In this document: piece by piece, positions 25,887 through 33,359 of the stretch
How the letters are laid out: every line of letters begins with the position of its first letter
Numbering within the stretch: the first letter of the stretch is position 1
Assembly (NCBI RefSeq): GCF_011355085.1
Contig: NZ_VXCP01000006.1
Span: 62,001 to 126,000 of the forward strand
Direction of reading: 5' to 3'
Source: Pseudomonas akapageensis
GTDB lineage: Bacteria > Pseudomonadota > Gammaproteobacteria > Pseudomonadales > Pseudomonadaceae
DNA: 64,000 nucleotides
Position numbers and translations under genes: made by a program
The notes under the pieces: model-generated
What the model was told of the DNA's origin: nothing
Seen by the model: the letters and a program-made list of their open reading frames with translations, nothing else
Database searches by the model: none

Positions 25887-25962
25887 CATCGCTGGCAAGC
25901 CAGCTCCCACAGAGAACTACGGTTCATGCATCACCCCTGTGGGAGCGGGCTTGCCCGCGATG
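25887..25962. repeat. REPIN-type palindromic repeat, copy 3
   Basis: Arms 25887-25912 and 25937-25962, with the GCTGGCAAGCCAGC variant on the left and GCGGGCTTGCCCGC on the right, and a 24-base spacer. It lies 23 bases after the response regulator stop. Confidence 0.9.
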
Positions 25963-26071
25963 AGGCCCTCAAGGTCCTCCACTGATATGGTACTTTCCCG
26001 CCAATCTGAATCTGTTATGCAATACACCCCCGGCGCATAGTCACGGCCTCTGAACCGATGAGGCCCCGACC

Positions 26072-27745
26072 ATGTATCACTATGACGAGTATGACCGCGC
26101 GCTGGTGTTCGAGCGCGTGGCGCAGTTTCGCGACCAGGTGCAACGCTTTATGGGCGGTGAGCTGAGCGAAGAAGAGTTCCTGCCCCTGCGCCTGCAAAAC
26201 GGCCTGTACCTGCAGAAGCATGCCTACATGCTGCGTGTGGCCATCCCCTATGGCACCTTGGGCGCGAACCAGTTGCGCACCCTGGCGCGCATCGCCCGGG
26301 AGTTCGACCGTGGTTACGGCCACTTCACCACACGCCAGAATATCCAGTTCAACTGGATCGAACTGGCGCAGGTCCCGGATATCCTGGCGATCCTGGCCGA
26401 GGTCGAGATGCATGCGATCCAGACCTCCGGCAACTGCGTGCGCAATATCACCACCGAAGCCTTCGCCGGCGTCGCCGCCGATGAGTTGATGGACCCGCGC
26501 CCCTTGGCAGAGATCCTGCGCCAGTGGTCGACCATCAACCCGGAATTCCTGTACCTGCCGCGCAAGTTCAAGATCGCCATCTGTTCGGCCGAACAGGACC
26601 GGGCGGCGATCATGATGCATGACATCGGCCTGTACCTGTACCGTGACCCGAACGGCGAGATGTTGTTGCGGGTGATGGTCGGTGGCGGCCTGGGCCGCAC
26701 GCCGATTCTCGGCCTGCAAATCCGCGAAGGCCTGCCGTGGCAGCACTTGCTGTCTTACGTCGAAGCCATTCTGCGGGTCTACAACCGCCACGGCCGGCGC
26801 GACAACAAATACAAGGCGCGTATCAAGATCCTGGTCAAGGCGCTGGGCATCGACGCGTTCGCCCATGAAGTGGAGCAGGAGTGGCAGCACATCAAGGACG
26901 GACCGGCGCAATTGACCGACGCGGAATACCAGCGCGTCGCCAATGCCTTCGTCCCGCCGAGCTATCAGACACTGTCCGACACGGACCTGGATTTCGGTAC
27001 GCGCCTGGTCATGGATGCCGCTTTTGCCCGCTGGGTCGCGCGCAATGTCCAGCCGCACAAGGTGCCGGGCTATGCCAGCGTGGTGCTGTCGACCAAGCCC
27101 GGGCCTGCAGCGCCGCCCGGTGACCTGACCGATATCCAGATGGACGCTGTCGCCGATTGGGCGGAAATATTCGGCTTTGGCGAAATCCGTATTGCCCACG
27201 AGCAGAACCTGATCCTGCCGGATGTGCGCAAGCGCGACCTTTATGCCCTGTGGGCCCGGGCCTGCGAGCAGGGCCTGGGCACCGCCAATATTGGCTTGCT
27301 GACCGATATCATCGCCTGTCCGGGTGGTGATTTCTGTGCCCTGGCCAACGCCAAGTCGATCCCGATTGCCCAGGCGATCCAGCAACGTTTCGACGATCTG
27401 GACTATCTCCACGATATCGGCGACGTCAGCCTGAATATCTCCGGCTGCATGAACGCCTGCGGCCATCACCACATCGGCAACATCGGCATTCTGGGCGTCG
27501 ACAAGAACGGCAGCGAGTGGTACCAGGTCACGCTTGGCGGCGCCCAGGGCAAGGACAGTGCGCTGGGCAAGGTGATCGGGCCGTCGTTCAGTGCTGCGCA
27601 AATACCTGATGTGATCGAACAGATCGTCGCCACCTTCACGGACTACCGCGAAAGCGATGAGCTGTTCGTCGACACCGTCCAGCGTATTGGCCTGGAGCCG
27701 TTCAAGGAGCGGGTCTATGCCAAGGCCGAGGGGGAAGCGGCATGA
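26072..27745 (+). CDS. cysI: Sulfite reductase hemoprotein (nitrite/sulfite reductase family)
   Basis: A 557-residue cytoplasmic enzyme that reduces sulfite to sulfide for cysteine synthesis, using a siroheme-[4Fe-4S] centre. GYGHFTTRQNIQFNWI and TSGNCVRNITTEAFAG lie in the N-terminal half. The cluster-binding cysteines are in CPGGDFCALANAKS and NISGCMNACGHHHIGNIG near residues 415-475. GAGG precedes the ATG. The next gene overlaps by ATGA, the usual arrangement in Pseudomonas. The single-subunit form probably takes electrons from ferredoxin or another reductase, since no cysJ lies beside it. Confidence 0.93.
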   Translation: MYHYDEYDRALVFERVAQFRDQVQRFMGGELSEEEFLPLRLQNGLYLQKHAYMLRVAIPYGTLGANQLRTLARIAREFDRGYGHFTTRQNIQFNWIELAQVPDILAILAEVEMHAIQTSGNCVRNITTEAFAGVAADELMDPRPLAEILRQWSTINPEFLYLPRKFKIAICSAEQDRAAIMMHDIGLYLYRDPNGEMLLRVMVGGGLGRTPILGLQIREGLPWQHLLSYVEAILRVYNRHGRRDNKYKARIKILVKALGIDAFAHEVEQEWQHIKDGPAQLTDAEYQRVANAFVPPSYQTLSDTDLDFGTRLVMDAAFARWVARNVQPHKVPGYASVVLSTKPGPAAPPGDLTDIQMDAVADWAEIFGFGEIRIAHEQNLILPDVRKRDLYALWARACEQGLGTANIGLLTDIIACPGGDFCALANAKSIPIAQAIQQRFDDLDYLHDIGDVSLNISGCMNACGHHHIGNIGILGVDKNGSEWYQVTLGGAQGKDSALGKVIGPSFSAAQIPDVIEQIVATFTDYRESDELFVDTVQRIGLEPFKERVYAKAEGEAA

Positions 27746-28212
27746 ATAACCTGATTCGCCTGGTCGATGGCCAGGCACAACTGCTGAGTGATGATCCCTG
27801 GACGCTGGTACGCGAAATCGAAGACGAACTGCCGACCGGGCCGCTGATCCTGCCATTGGCACATTGGCGCGAAGGCCATGGCATCTGGCTGAGCCCGGAT
27901 GATGAGGTGGAAAGCCTTGAGCTCAGGCTCGGCGAACTGTCATTGATCGCTATCGATTTCCCCAGCTTTCGCGATGGCCGCGGCTACAGCCAGGCCTACC
28001 TGCTGCGTACGCGCCTGGGTTGGCAGGGTGAGCTGCGTGCCATCGGCGATGTGTTGCGCGACCAGCTGAGCCATATGCGCCAGTGCGGGTTCGACAGCTT
28101 TGCGGTGCGTGAAGACAAGTCGGCCGAGGATGCCTTGAAGGGGTTGGCGGGGATGAGCGTGCTGTACGGGCGTTCGGCGATCGAGCCGAGGCCGTTGTTC
28201 CGGCGGCGTTGA
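27742..28212 (+). CDS. DUF934 family protein, sulfite-reductase partner
   Basis: A 156-residue protein whose ATG overlaps the cysI stop. LILPLAHWREGHGIWLSPDDEVE, IDFPSFRDGRGYSQAYLLRTRLGW and LRAIGDVLRDQLSHMRQCGFDSF are typical of the DUF934 family, found almost always next to sulfite reductase genes in proteobacteria. It is thought to assist assimilatory sulfite reduction, but no reaction is established for it. Confidence 0.9.
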   Translation: MNNLIRLVDGQAQLLSDDPWTLVREIEDELPTGPLILPLAHWREGHGIWLSPDDEVESLELRLGELSLIAIDFPSFRDGRGYSQAYLLRTRLGWQGELRAIGDVLRDQLSHMRQCGFDSFAVREDKSAEDALKGLAGMSVLYGRSAIEPRPLFRRR

Positions 28213-28238
28213 TTTTTGTGAGGCTCCCGGGCCTCATA

Positions 28239-28337
28239 CCTCGTTCCCACGCTCCGCGTGGGAATGCCTCCCCTGACGCTCCGCGTCTCGACGCTGAGCG
28301 TCAGTCACTGCATTCCTTTGCTGCGCATGGGAACGAG
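28239..28337. repeat. Palindromic repeat, second type, full copy A
   Basis: It begins CTCGTTCCCACGCTCCGC and ends GGGAACGAG, with inner GACGCTCCGCGTC and GACGCTGAGCGTC modules. The outer right arm is imperfect. It lies between the convergent DUF934 and mobA genes. The copy at 32642 is nearly the same. Confidence 0.85.
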
Positions 28338-28351
28338 TAAAGCGACGCGGC

Positions 28352-28942
28352 TCAGGAATGTTGCTGTACCAGTTCCAGGGTATTGAAATTGCACAGGCGC
28401 GGGTCGTCCGCTGCGCATTCGACCGGGCACAGGCCGTGATCGAGCAGCGCGCGCAACAGGCTGCGCTCACCCTGTTGCCATTGGGCTTGCAGCGCGCCAA
28501 GCAGTACCCGGGGAATCAGGCTGAACATCGGTTGCCATTGGCCATCCTGGCGCACCATGGCGACGGCTGGCTGGGGGCCGGCGGCAAGTATCAGTTGCTC
28601 CAGCAAGGCGCGATCGATCATCGGGGCATCGCAGGCCAGTACCAGCAAACGGTCATGCCTGGCCTGGGCAAGGCCGCCCAGCACACCCGCCAGCGGGCCC
28701 GGGAAGTCAGCCTGCGGATCAACCACCAGATGGTCGGCATAGGGCCGGTAAAGCGTCTGGTTGCGATTGCAGGAAATGATCAGGTCGTCGGTGAGCGGGC
28801 GCACGACGTCGTGGATAGGCGCGATCAAGGGTCGCCCGCGCCATTGCACCAGGCCTTTGTCCAGGCCACCCATGCGCTGGCCGCGACCGCCGGCCAGGAG
28901 CAGGATGGAGCAGGGGGGGAGGTGGTCGTCGGATAGGCTCAT
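28352..28942 (-). CDS. mobA: Molybdenum cofactor guanylyltransferase
   Basis: A 196-residue cytoplasmic enzyme that transfers GMP from GTP to molybdopterin to make the bis-MGD cofactor. The nucleotide-binding motif ILLLAGGRGQRMGGLDKGL is at residues 13-31. DFPGPLAGVLGGLA and VLACDAPMIDRALLEQL give the metal and guanine contacts. Length matches the family. It is convergent with the DUF934 gene and monocistronic. Confidence 0.93.
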   Translation of the reverse strand: MSLSDDHLPPCSILLLAGGRGQRMGGLDKGLVQWRGRPLIAPIHDVVRPLTDDLIISCNRNQTLYRPYADHLVVDPQADFPGPLAGVLGGLAQARHDRLLVLACDAPMIDRALLEQLILAAGPQPAVAMVRQDGQWQPMFSLIPRVLLGALQAQWQQGERSLLRALLDHGLCPVECAADDPRLCNFNTLELVQQHS

Positions 28943-29001
28943 GGTCAGCTACCAGATAGATGAAGATGGATATGATCCCACAATGGACTTTGGCGATGGC
29001 A

Positions 29002-30507
29002 TCACCGCGCAAGCATCGACCGGCCAGCCAGTTTCGAAGCCACCTGCCCATCCACCGGCAACGAGAAACAAAACGTCGCCCCACGCCCTGCACGGTCCAC
29101 CAGCCGGATCTCGCACCCATGCAGCTGCAGTATCCGGTGCACGATACGCAGGCCCAGCCCGCCATCCCGGCGTGCACCGCCGATATTGAACGGGCGCAGG
29201 AACAGACCTTCGCGCAATTCGCTGGCGATGCCCGGGCCGCTGTCGCTCACCGTCACTTCAACGAATGCACCCTGCGCGGCAAGGTCGATCTTCACATCAC
29301 CCAGGGTCTGGGTATGGCGCAGTGCGTTGTCCAGCAAGTTGGTCAGCACGCGCTCGATCAGCCCGAGGTCGGCGTACACCGCCGGGACGCCGGGGGCGAA
29401 GCTCGCCTTGAGCTGAATCTGCCGCGCTTCGGCGGTCAGTTCGAATTTCTCGAAGACGTCCTGGACCAGATCGGTCAGATAAAACTGCTCCAGCACCGGC
29501 TGCACGAAGCCATGCTCCAGACGTACCAGCTCCAGCAACGACTGCGCCAGCCCACCGACCTTGCGGCTTTGATCCAGGGCGATGCCCAGGTAGCGACGGC
29601 GTTCGTCCGGGGTCAGGCTGGCATCCTTGAGCTGCAGGGTTTCCAGATAACCATGCAGCGACGCCAGAGGCGTGCGCAGATCATGGGAGATGTTCGCCAC
29701 CAGTTCACGGCGCTCCTGATCCTGACGGGTCAGTGAGCGCCACTGCTCGCCCAGGCGGGTTTGCATCTGTCGGAAGGCAGCATCGAGCATGGCGATCTCG
29801 TCGACGCTGGCGCCCTTGCCCAGGGCCGGAGCAGGGGGTGGGGTGACGGGGGCACCGTCGATATCGAATTGCCTGACCGTTTCAGTCAGGCGGCGCAAGG
29901 GCCGGGTGATCAGGGCAAAGGCGGTGAGGCCGGCGAGCAGGCACAACAAGGCCACCATGCCGATCGACCATAAGGCCGTGTTCAGGGCTTCGCTGGTGGC
30001 GCCGCGTTCGGCGAACTGGTCGTGTTCTTCGCCCAGCAGTACCACGTAGAGATAGCCCGCCTCCTTGCCATCGACCCGCAGGGGCGCAGCGCTGAAGACC
30101 TTGCGCCCGTCGACGCTGCGTGGGTCGTCGCCGACGATGGGCAGGGTTGCGCCGGCGAGCAGGCGTCGTACCGGTTCCAGATCGACTTGCTCGCGGCGCA
30201 GGCGCCCGGCAGGGGCGGCGTTGCCGACGATGCGCCCGTTGGGGTCGAGCAGGTAGACCTCGACACTCGGATTGACCAGCATCAGTTGGCTGAACAACTG
30301 GCGCAAAGCCTCCGGCTTCAGGCCCTGGGCATCCATCAATTGTGTATCGCGGGCGATGTGTGCGGCCAGGTCACGGGAAAGCCCTTGCACCACTTCCAGT
30401 TCGTGCATGCGGTTGGAACGCACCTGCATCCACGCCGACGTACCGCTGCACACCAGCAACAGCAGGGCGAACACCAGGGAAAGTCGGTGAGTGAGGGTCA
30501 GTCTCAC
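29002..30507 (-). CDS. Sensor histidine kinase of an OmpR-type pair
   Basis: A 501-residue inner-membrane kinase starting at GTG 30507, which overlaps the regulator stop (GTGA) and follows GGAGGA. Hydrophobic segments near residues 7-28 and 180-205 enclose a periplasmic sensor of about 150 residues. A HAMP linker follows, then the His box ANISHDLRTPLASLHGYLETL. The ATPase motifs TNLLDNALRHTQ, DSGPGIA and GLGLRIVHRIL complete the core. It is paired with the regulator at 30504. The divergent msrB-msrA genes are the nearest candidate targets, which would suggest an oxidative-stress signal (inference). Confidence 0.92.
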   Translation of the reverse strand: MRLTLTHRLSLVFALLLLVCSGTSAWMQVRSNRMHELEVVQGLSRDLAAHIARDTQLMDAQGLKPEALRQLFSQLMLVNPSVEVYLLDPNGRIVGNAAPAGRLRREQVDLEPVRRLLAGATLPIVGDDPRSVDGRKVFSAAPLRVDGKEAGYLYVVLLGEEHDQFAERGATSEALNTALWSIGMVALLCLLAGLTAFALITRPLRRLTETVRQFDIDGAPVTPPPAPALGKGASVDEIAMLDAAFRQMQTRLGEQWRSLTRQDQERRELVANISHDLRTPLASLHGYLETLQLKDASLTPDERRRYLGIALDQSRKVGGLAQSLLELVRLEHGFVQPVLEQFYLTDLVQDVFEKFELTAEARQIQLKASFAPGVPAVYADLGLIERVLTNLLDNALRHTQTLGDVKIDLAAQGAFVEVTVSDSGPGIASELREGLFLRPFNIGGARRDGGLGLRIVHRILQLHGCEIRLVDRAGRGATFCFSLPVDGQVASKLAGRSMLAR

Positions 30508-31220
30508 GGCTGTTCCTCCAGACTTGCGAACTTGTAGCCGCGCCCCCACACGGTGAGGATGCGTGCTGGCTGCGCGGGGTCGGCCTCGACCTTGGCGCGC
30601 AGCCGGTTGATGTGGGTATTGACCGTGTGTTCATAGCCTTCGTGGCTGTATCCCCACACGGCATTGAGCAGGTCCATGCGTGAGAACACCTTGCCTGGCT
30701 GACGGGCGAAGAAGTACAGCAGGTCGAATTCGCGCGGCGTCAGGTCCAGGCGCTTGCCGTCCAGCGAGGCTTCACGCGTCAGCGGATCGATGAACAGGCC
30801 GCCGGCGTTGAGGCTGCCGGTGTCCATCTTCAGGGTGCGCGCCATTGCATCGACGCGCCGCAGCAGGGCCTTGACCCTGGCCACCAGTTCGAGCATCGAA
30901 AACGGCTTGGCCAGGTAGTCGTCGGCACCCAGTTCCAGGCCGAGGATGCGGTGCATTTCGCTGGAACGGGCACTGGTGATGATGATCGGCGTATAGCGGG
31001 CCATGGCCCGGGCCCGGCGGCAGATTTCCAGCCCGTCGACGCCAGGCAGCATCAGGTCGAGGATCAAGGCATCCCAGCCGCCTTGCTCGAGCAGCTGCAA
31101 GCCTTGATCGCCATCGGCACAGTGCACGACCTGCAATTGCTCGTCACGCAGGTGCAGCACGATCAGATCGGCGATGTGTTTATCGTCCTCGACCACCAGG
31201 ACGCGTTTGGGTTGATCCAT
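30504..31220 (-). CDS. OmpR/PhoB-family response regulator
   Basis: A 238-residue activator. The receiver domain has the acidic pair EDD at 11-13, phospho-acceptor Asp in ALILDLMLPGVDG (near residue 55) and Lys in YLAKPFSMLELVARVKALLRR. The winged-helix domain has LTPREFDLLYFFARQPGKVF and ILTVWGRGYKF. GGATGAGAG precedes the ATG. It is translationally coupled to the kinase. A 164-base gap separates it from the divergent msrB gene, so it may control that operon as well as itself. Confidence 0.93.
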   Translation of the reverse strand: MDQPKRVLVVEDDKHIADLIVLHLRDEQLQVVHCADGDQGLQLLEQGGWDALILDLMLPGVDGLEICRRARAMARYTPIIITSARSSEMHRILGLELGADDYLAKPFSMLELVARVKALLRRVDAMARTLKMDTGSLNAGGLFIDPLTREASLDGKRLDLTPREFDLLYFFARQPGKVFSRMDLLNAVWGYSHEGYEHTVNTHINRLRAKVEADPAQPARILTVWGRGYKFASLEEQP

Positions 31221-31384
31221 CGACTCTCATCCTATGCAAGGCCCGCTCTTGCGCGTAGCCATCATTGTGCGGCTTTTCTGCCCGGTGAGTTATCACGAAT
31301 TGTTTAACTTGGCGTGAGGATTTCGCGATCGGTACACGCCTAGGCTAGCTCCATCACCTATTCGGGCAAAGGTTGGAGAGAGTC

Positions 31385-31903
31385 ATGATTTCCAGACGAC
31401 AGATCCTTGTGGCCAGCTCCGGTGTGGGCGTGGCGGCGCTGGTCGGTGCAATGCTGCCGCGTTTGACCGCCAGTTCCGCGATTGCCGCGACGCAAGCCAG
31501 CGCCGAAACCTTCGAAGTCACCCACAGCGACGCCGAATGGAAGGCGCTGCTTGGCCCCGAGCGCTATGAAGTCCTGCGCCAGGAAGGCACCGAACGCCCC
31601 TACAGCAGCCCACTCAACGATGAACACGGCAAAGGCACCTTCGTCTGCGCCGGTTGCGCGTTGGCGCTGTTTTCCTCGAGCACCAAGTTCGACAGCCATA
31701 CCGGCTGGCCGAGTTTCTGGCAGCCCCTGGAGAACGCCGTTGCCGTGCGTACCGACACGTCGTTCGGCATGACGCGCGATGAAGTCCATTGCCGCCGTTG
31801 CGGCGGTCATCTGGGGCACGTCTTCGACGACGGTCCGAAACCCACCGGCCTGCGCTATTGCATGAATGGCCTGGCGATGAAATTCCAGCCGTTGGCGGCG
31901 TGA
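31385..31903 (+). CDS. msrB: Exported peptide-methionine (R)-S-oxide reductase
   Basis: A 172-residue protein with an N-terminal twin-arginine-type signal (ISRRQILVASSGVGVAAL), so probably exported folded. The MsrB domain has the zinc ligands in FVCAGCALALF and VHCRRCGGHLGHVFDDG, and catalytic Cys in GLRYCMNGLAM. It reduces the R form of methionine sulfoxide in proteins. The ATG at 31385 follows GGAGAGAG. It forms an operon with the next gene, 16 bases downstream. Most bacterial MsrB enzymes are cytoplasmic, so periplasmic location is notable. Confidence 0.9.
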   Translation: MISRRQILVASSGVGVAALVGAMLPRLTASSAIAATQASAETFEVTHSDAEWKALLGPERYEVLRQEGTERPYSSPLNDEHGKGTFVCAGCALALFSSSTKFDSHTGWPSFWQPLENAVAVRTDTSFGMTRDEVHCRRCGGHLGHVFDDGPKPTGLRYCMNGLAMKFQPLAA

Positions 31904-31919
31904 TGAAGGAGTTAAAGAG

Positions 31920-32627
31920 ATGAAATTGCCTTCCAGACGCAGTGTGCTTCTCGGGCTCTCGGCCCTGGCCCTTGCCTGGCAAGCCCATGCCGCATTCTTC
32001 GGGGCGGGTGCAGATGCCGTCGAGCTTGCCCCGCCGACTCTGGACGAACCCGCCGGCAAGACCGGCAACGAAACCGTGGTGTTCGCCGGTGGTTGCTTCT
32101 GGGGTGTGCAAGGGGTGTTCCAGCACGTCAAGGGGGTCAAACGGGCCGTCTCGGGGTATGCCGGCGGCAGCGCGAACACGGCCGAATACGAACGGGTCAG
32201 TGACGGTGACACCGGCCATGCCGAGTCGGTCCAGGTCACTTACGATCCGTCGCAAGTGAGCTACGGCGCCTTGTTGCAGATCTTCTTCTCGGTCGCCCAC
32301 AATCCCACCGAACTGAACCGCCAGGGCCCGGATACCGGCACCCAATACCGTTCGGCGATTTTCCCGCAGAACGGCGAACAGAAACGCATCGCCCAGGCCT
32401 ACATCGCCCAGCTCGATGGCGCGCATTCATTCGACCGGCCTATCGTGACGCGACTTGAAACCTTCAACGGCTTTTACCCCGCCGAGGACTACCATCAGGA
32501 CTTCCTCACCGAGCACCCGAGTTATCCCTATATCGTGATCAACGATTTGCCGAAGGTGGCGCAGCTCAAGCAGCTGTTTCCCGAGCGCTATCGGGAGGAG
32601 CCGGTGTTGGTCAAAACCGGGCAGTGA
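31920..32627 (+). CDS. msrA: Exported peptide-methionine (S)-S-oxide reductase
   Basis: A 235-residue protein with a signal LPSRRSVLLGLSALALAWQA that also carries a twin-arginine motif, and a likely cleavage after AHA. The MsrA active site VVFAGGCFWGVQGVFQ follows near residue 55. Other family motifs are GYAGGSANTAEYERVS, HAESVQVTYDPS and NRQGPDTGTQYRSAIF. It repairs the S form of methionine sulfoxide, complementing the MsrB product. The partner genes thus cover both stereoisomers outside the cytoplasm. The gene ends before a palindromic repeat. Confidence 0.92.
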   Translation: MKLPSRRSVLLGLSALALAWQAHAAFFGAGADAVELAPPTLDEPAGKTGNETVVFAGGCFWGVQGVFQHVKGVKRAVSGYAGGSANTAEYERVSDGDTGHAESVQVTYDPSQVSYGALLQIFFSVAHNPTELNRQGPDTGTQYRSAIFPQNGEQKRIAQAYIAQLDGAHSFDRPIVTRLETFNGFYPAEDYHQDFLTEHPSYPYIVINDLPKVAQLKQLFPERYREEPVLVKTGQ

Positions 32628-32641
32628 TCTCACGCGTATTA

Positions 32642-32742
32642 CCTCGTTCCCACGCTCTGCGTGGGAACGCCTCCGCTGACGCTCCGCGTCTCGACGCTGG
32701 AGCGTCTGGCACTGCATTCCCACGCGGAGCGTGGGAACGAGG
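32642..32742. repeat. Palindromic repeat, second type, full copy B
   Basis: Outer arms CCTCGTTCCCACGC (left) and GCGTGGGAACGAGG (right) with inner CGTCTCGACGC modules. It lies between the convergent msrA and NTF2-like genes and could act as a bidirectional terminator. Confidence 0.88.
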
Positions 32743-32759
32743 GTAACTGCAACCCCAGA

Positions 32760-33239
32760 TTACAACCCCAACTCCGACAACCCCGGATGATCATCGGGCC
32801 GCCGCCCCAGGGGCCAGCGGTACTTACGCTCTGATTCCTTGATCGGCAGGTCATTGATCGACGCATAACGGGTTTTCATCAGCCCATTGTCGTCAAACTC
32901 CCAGTTTTCATTGCCATACGAACGAAACCAGTTACCCGAGTCGTCGTGCCATTCATAGGCGAAACGCACGGCGATGCGGTTGTCGGTGAAGGCCCAGAGT
33001 TCCTTGATCAACCGATAATCGAGCTCCCGGGTCCATTTGCGGATCAGAAATGCCTTGGCTTCGGCGCGATTGCGGGCGAATTCGGCGCGGTTGCGCCATT
33101 GGGTATCGAGCGTATAGGCCAGCGATACGCGCTCGGGGTCGCGGCTGTTCCAGCCGTCTTCGGCCAGGCGGATCTTTTCGATGGCCGACTCCCGGGTAAA
33201 GGGTGGCAGCGGGGGACGGACCTCGGCAGGGGTGGGCAT
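32760..33239 (-). CDS. DUF1348 (NTF2-like fold) protein
   Basis: About 159 residues. [58 protein letters not shown] and [24 protein letters not shown] are typical of the DUF1348 family, small soluble proteins with the NTF2/SnoaL cone fold and unknown activity. The start at 33239 has GGAG 7 bases upstream; the frame extends to 33272. It is monocistronic and divergent from the TIR gene. Confidence 0.85.
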   Translation of the reverse strand: MPTPAEVRPPLPPFTRESAIEKIRLAEDGWNSRDPERVSLAYTLDTQWRNRAEFARNRAEAKAFLIRKWTRELDYRLIKELWAFTDNRIAVRFAYEWHDDSGNWFRSYGNENWEFDDNGLMKTRYASINDLPIKESERKYRWPLGRRPDDHPGLSELGL

Positions 33240-33359
33240 GGCAGTCTCCGGAATGGGAAAAGGCTCGGACAACGGTAGTCCAGAACGGGCAGGGCATGTG
33301 CCCGTTGATCAAGCATTCACTGCTTTACTTGAGTAATACACCGCTTCGGGTATGCGCAG

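Noticed and set aside
26015..27862. 615-codon open frame on the minus strand
   Set aside because: It mirrors the sulfite reductase gene, which has the siroheme/iron-sulfur cysteine motifs.
28239..32742. Second palindrome family as an insertion sequence
   Set aside because: The copies are about 100 bases with no coding capacity and no target duplication; they look like REP-type elements.
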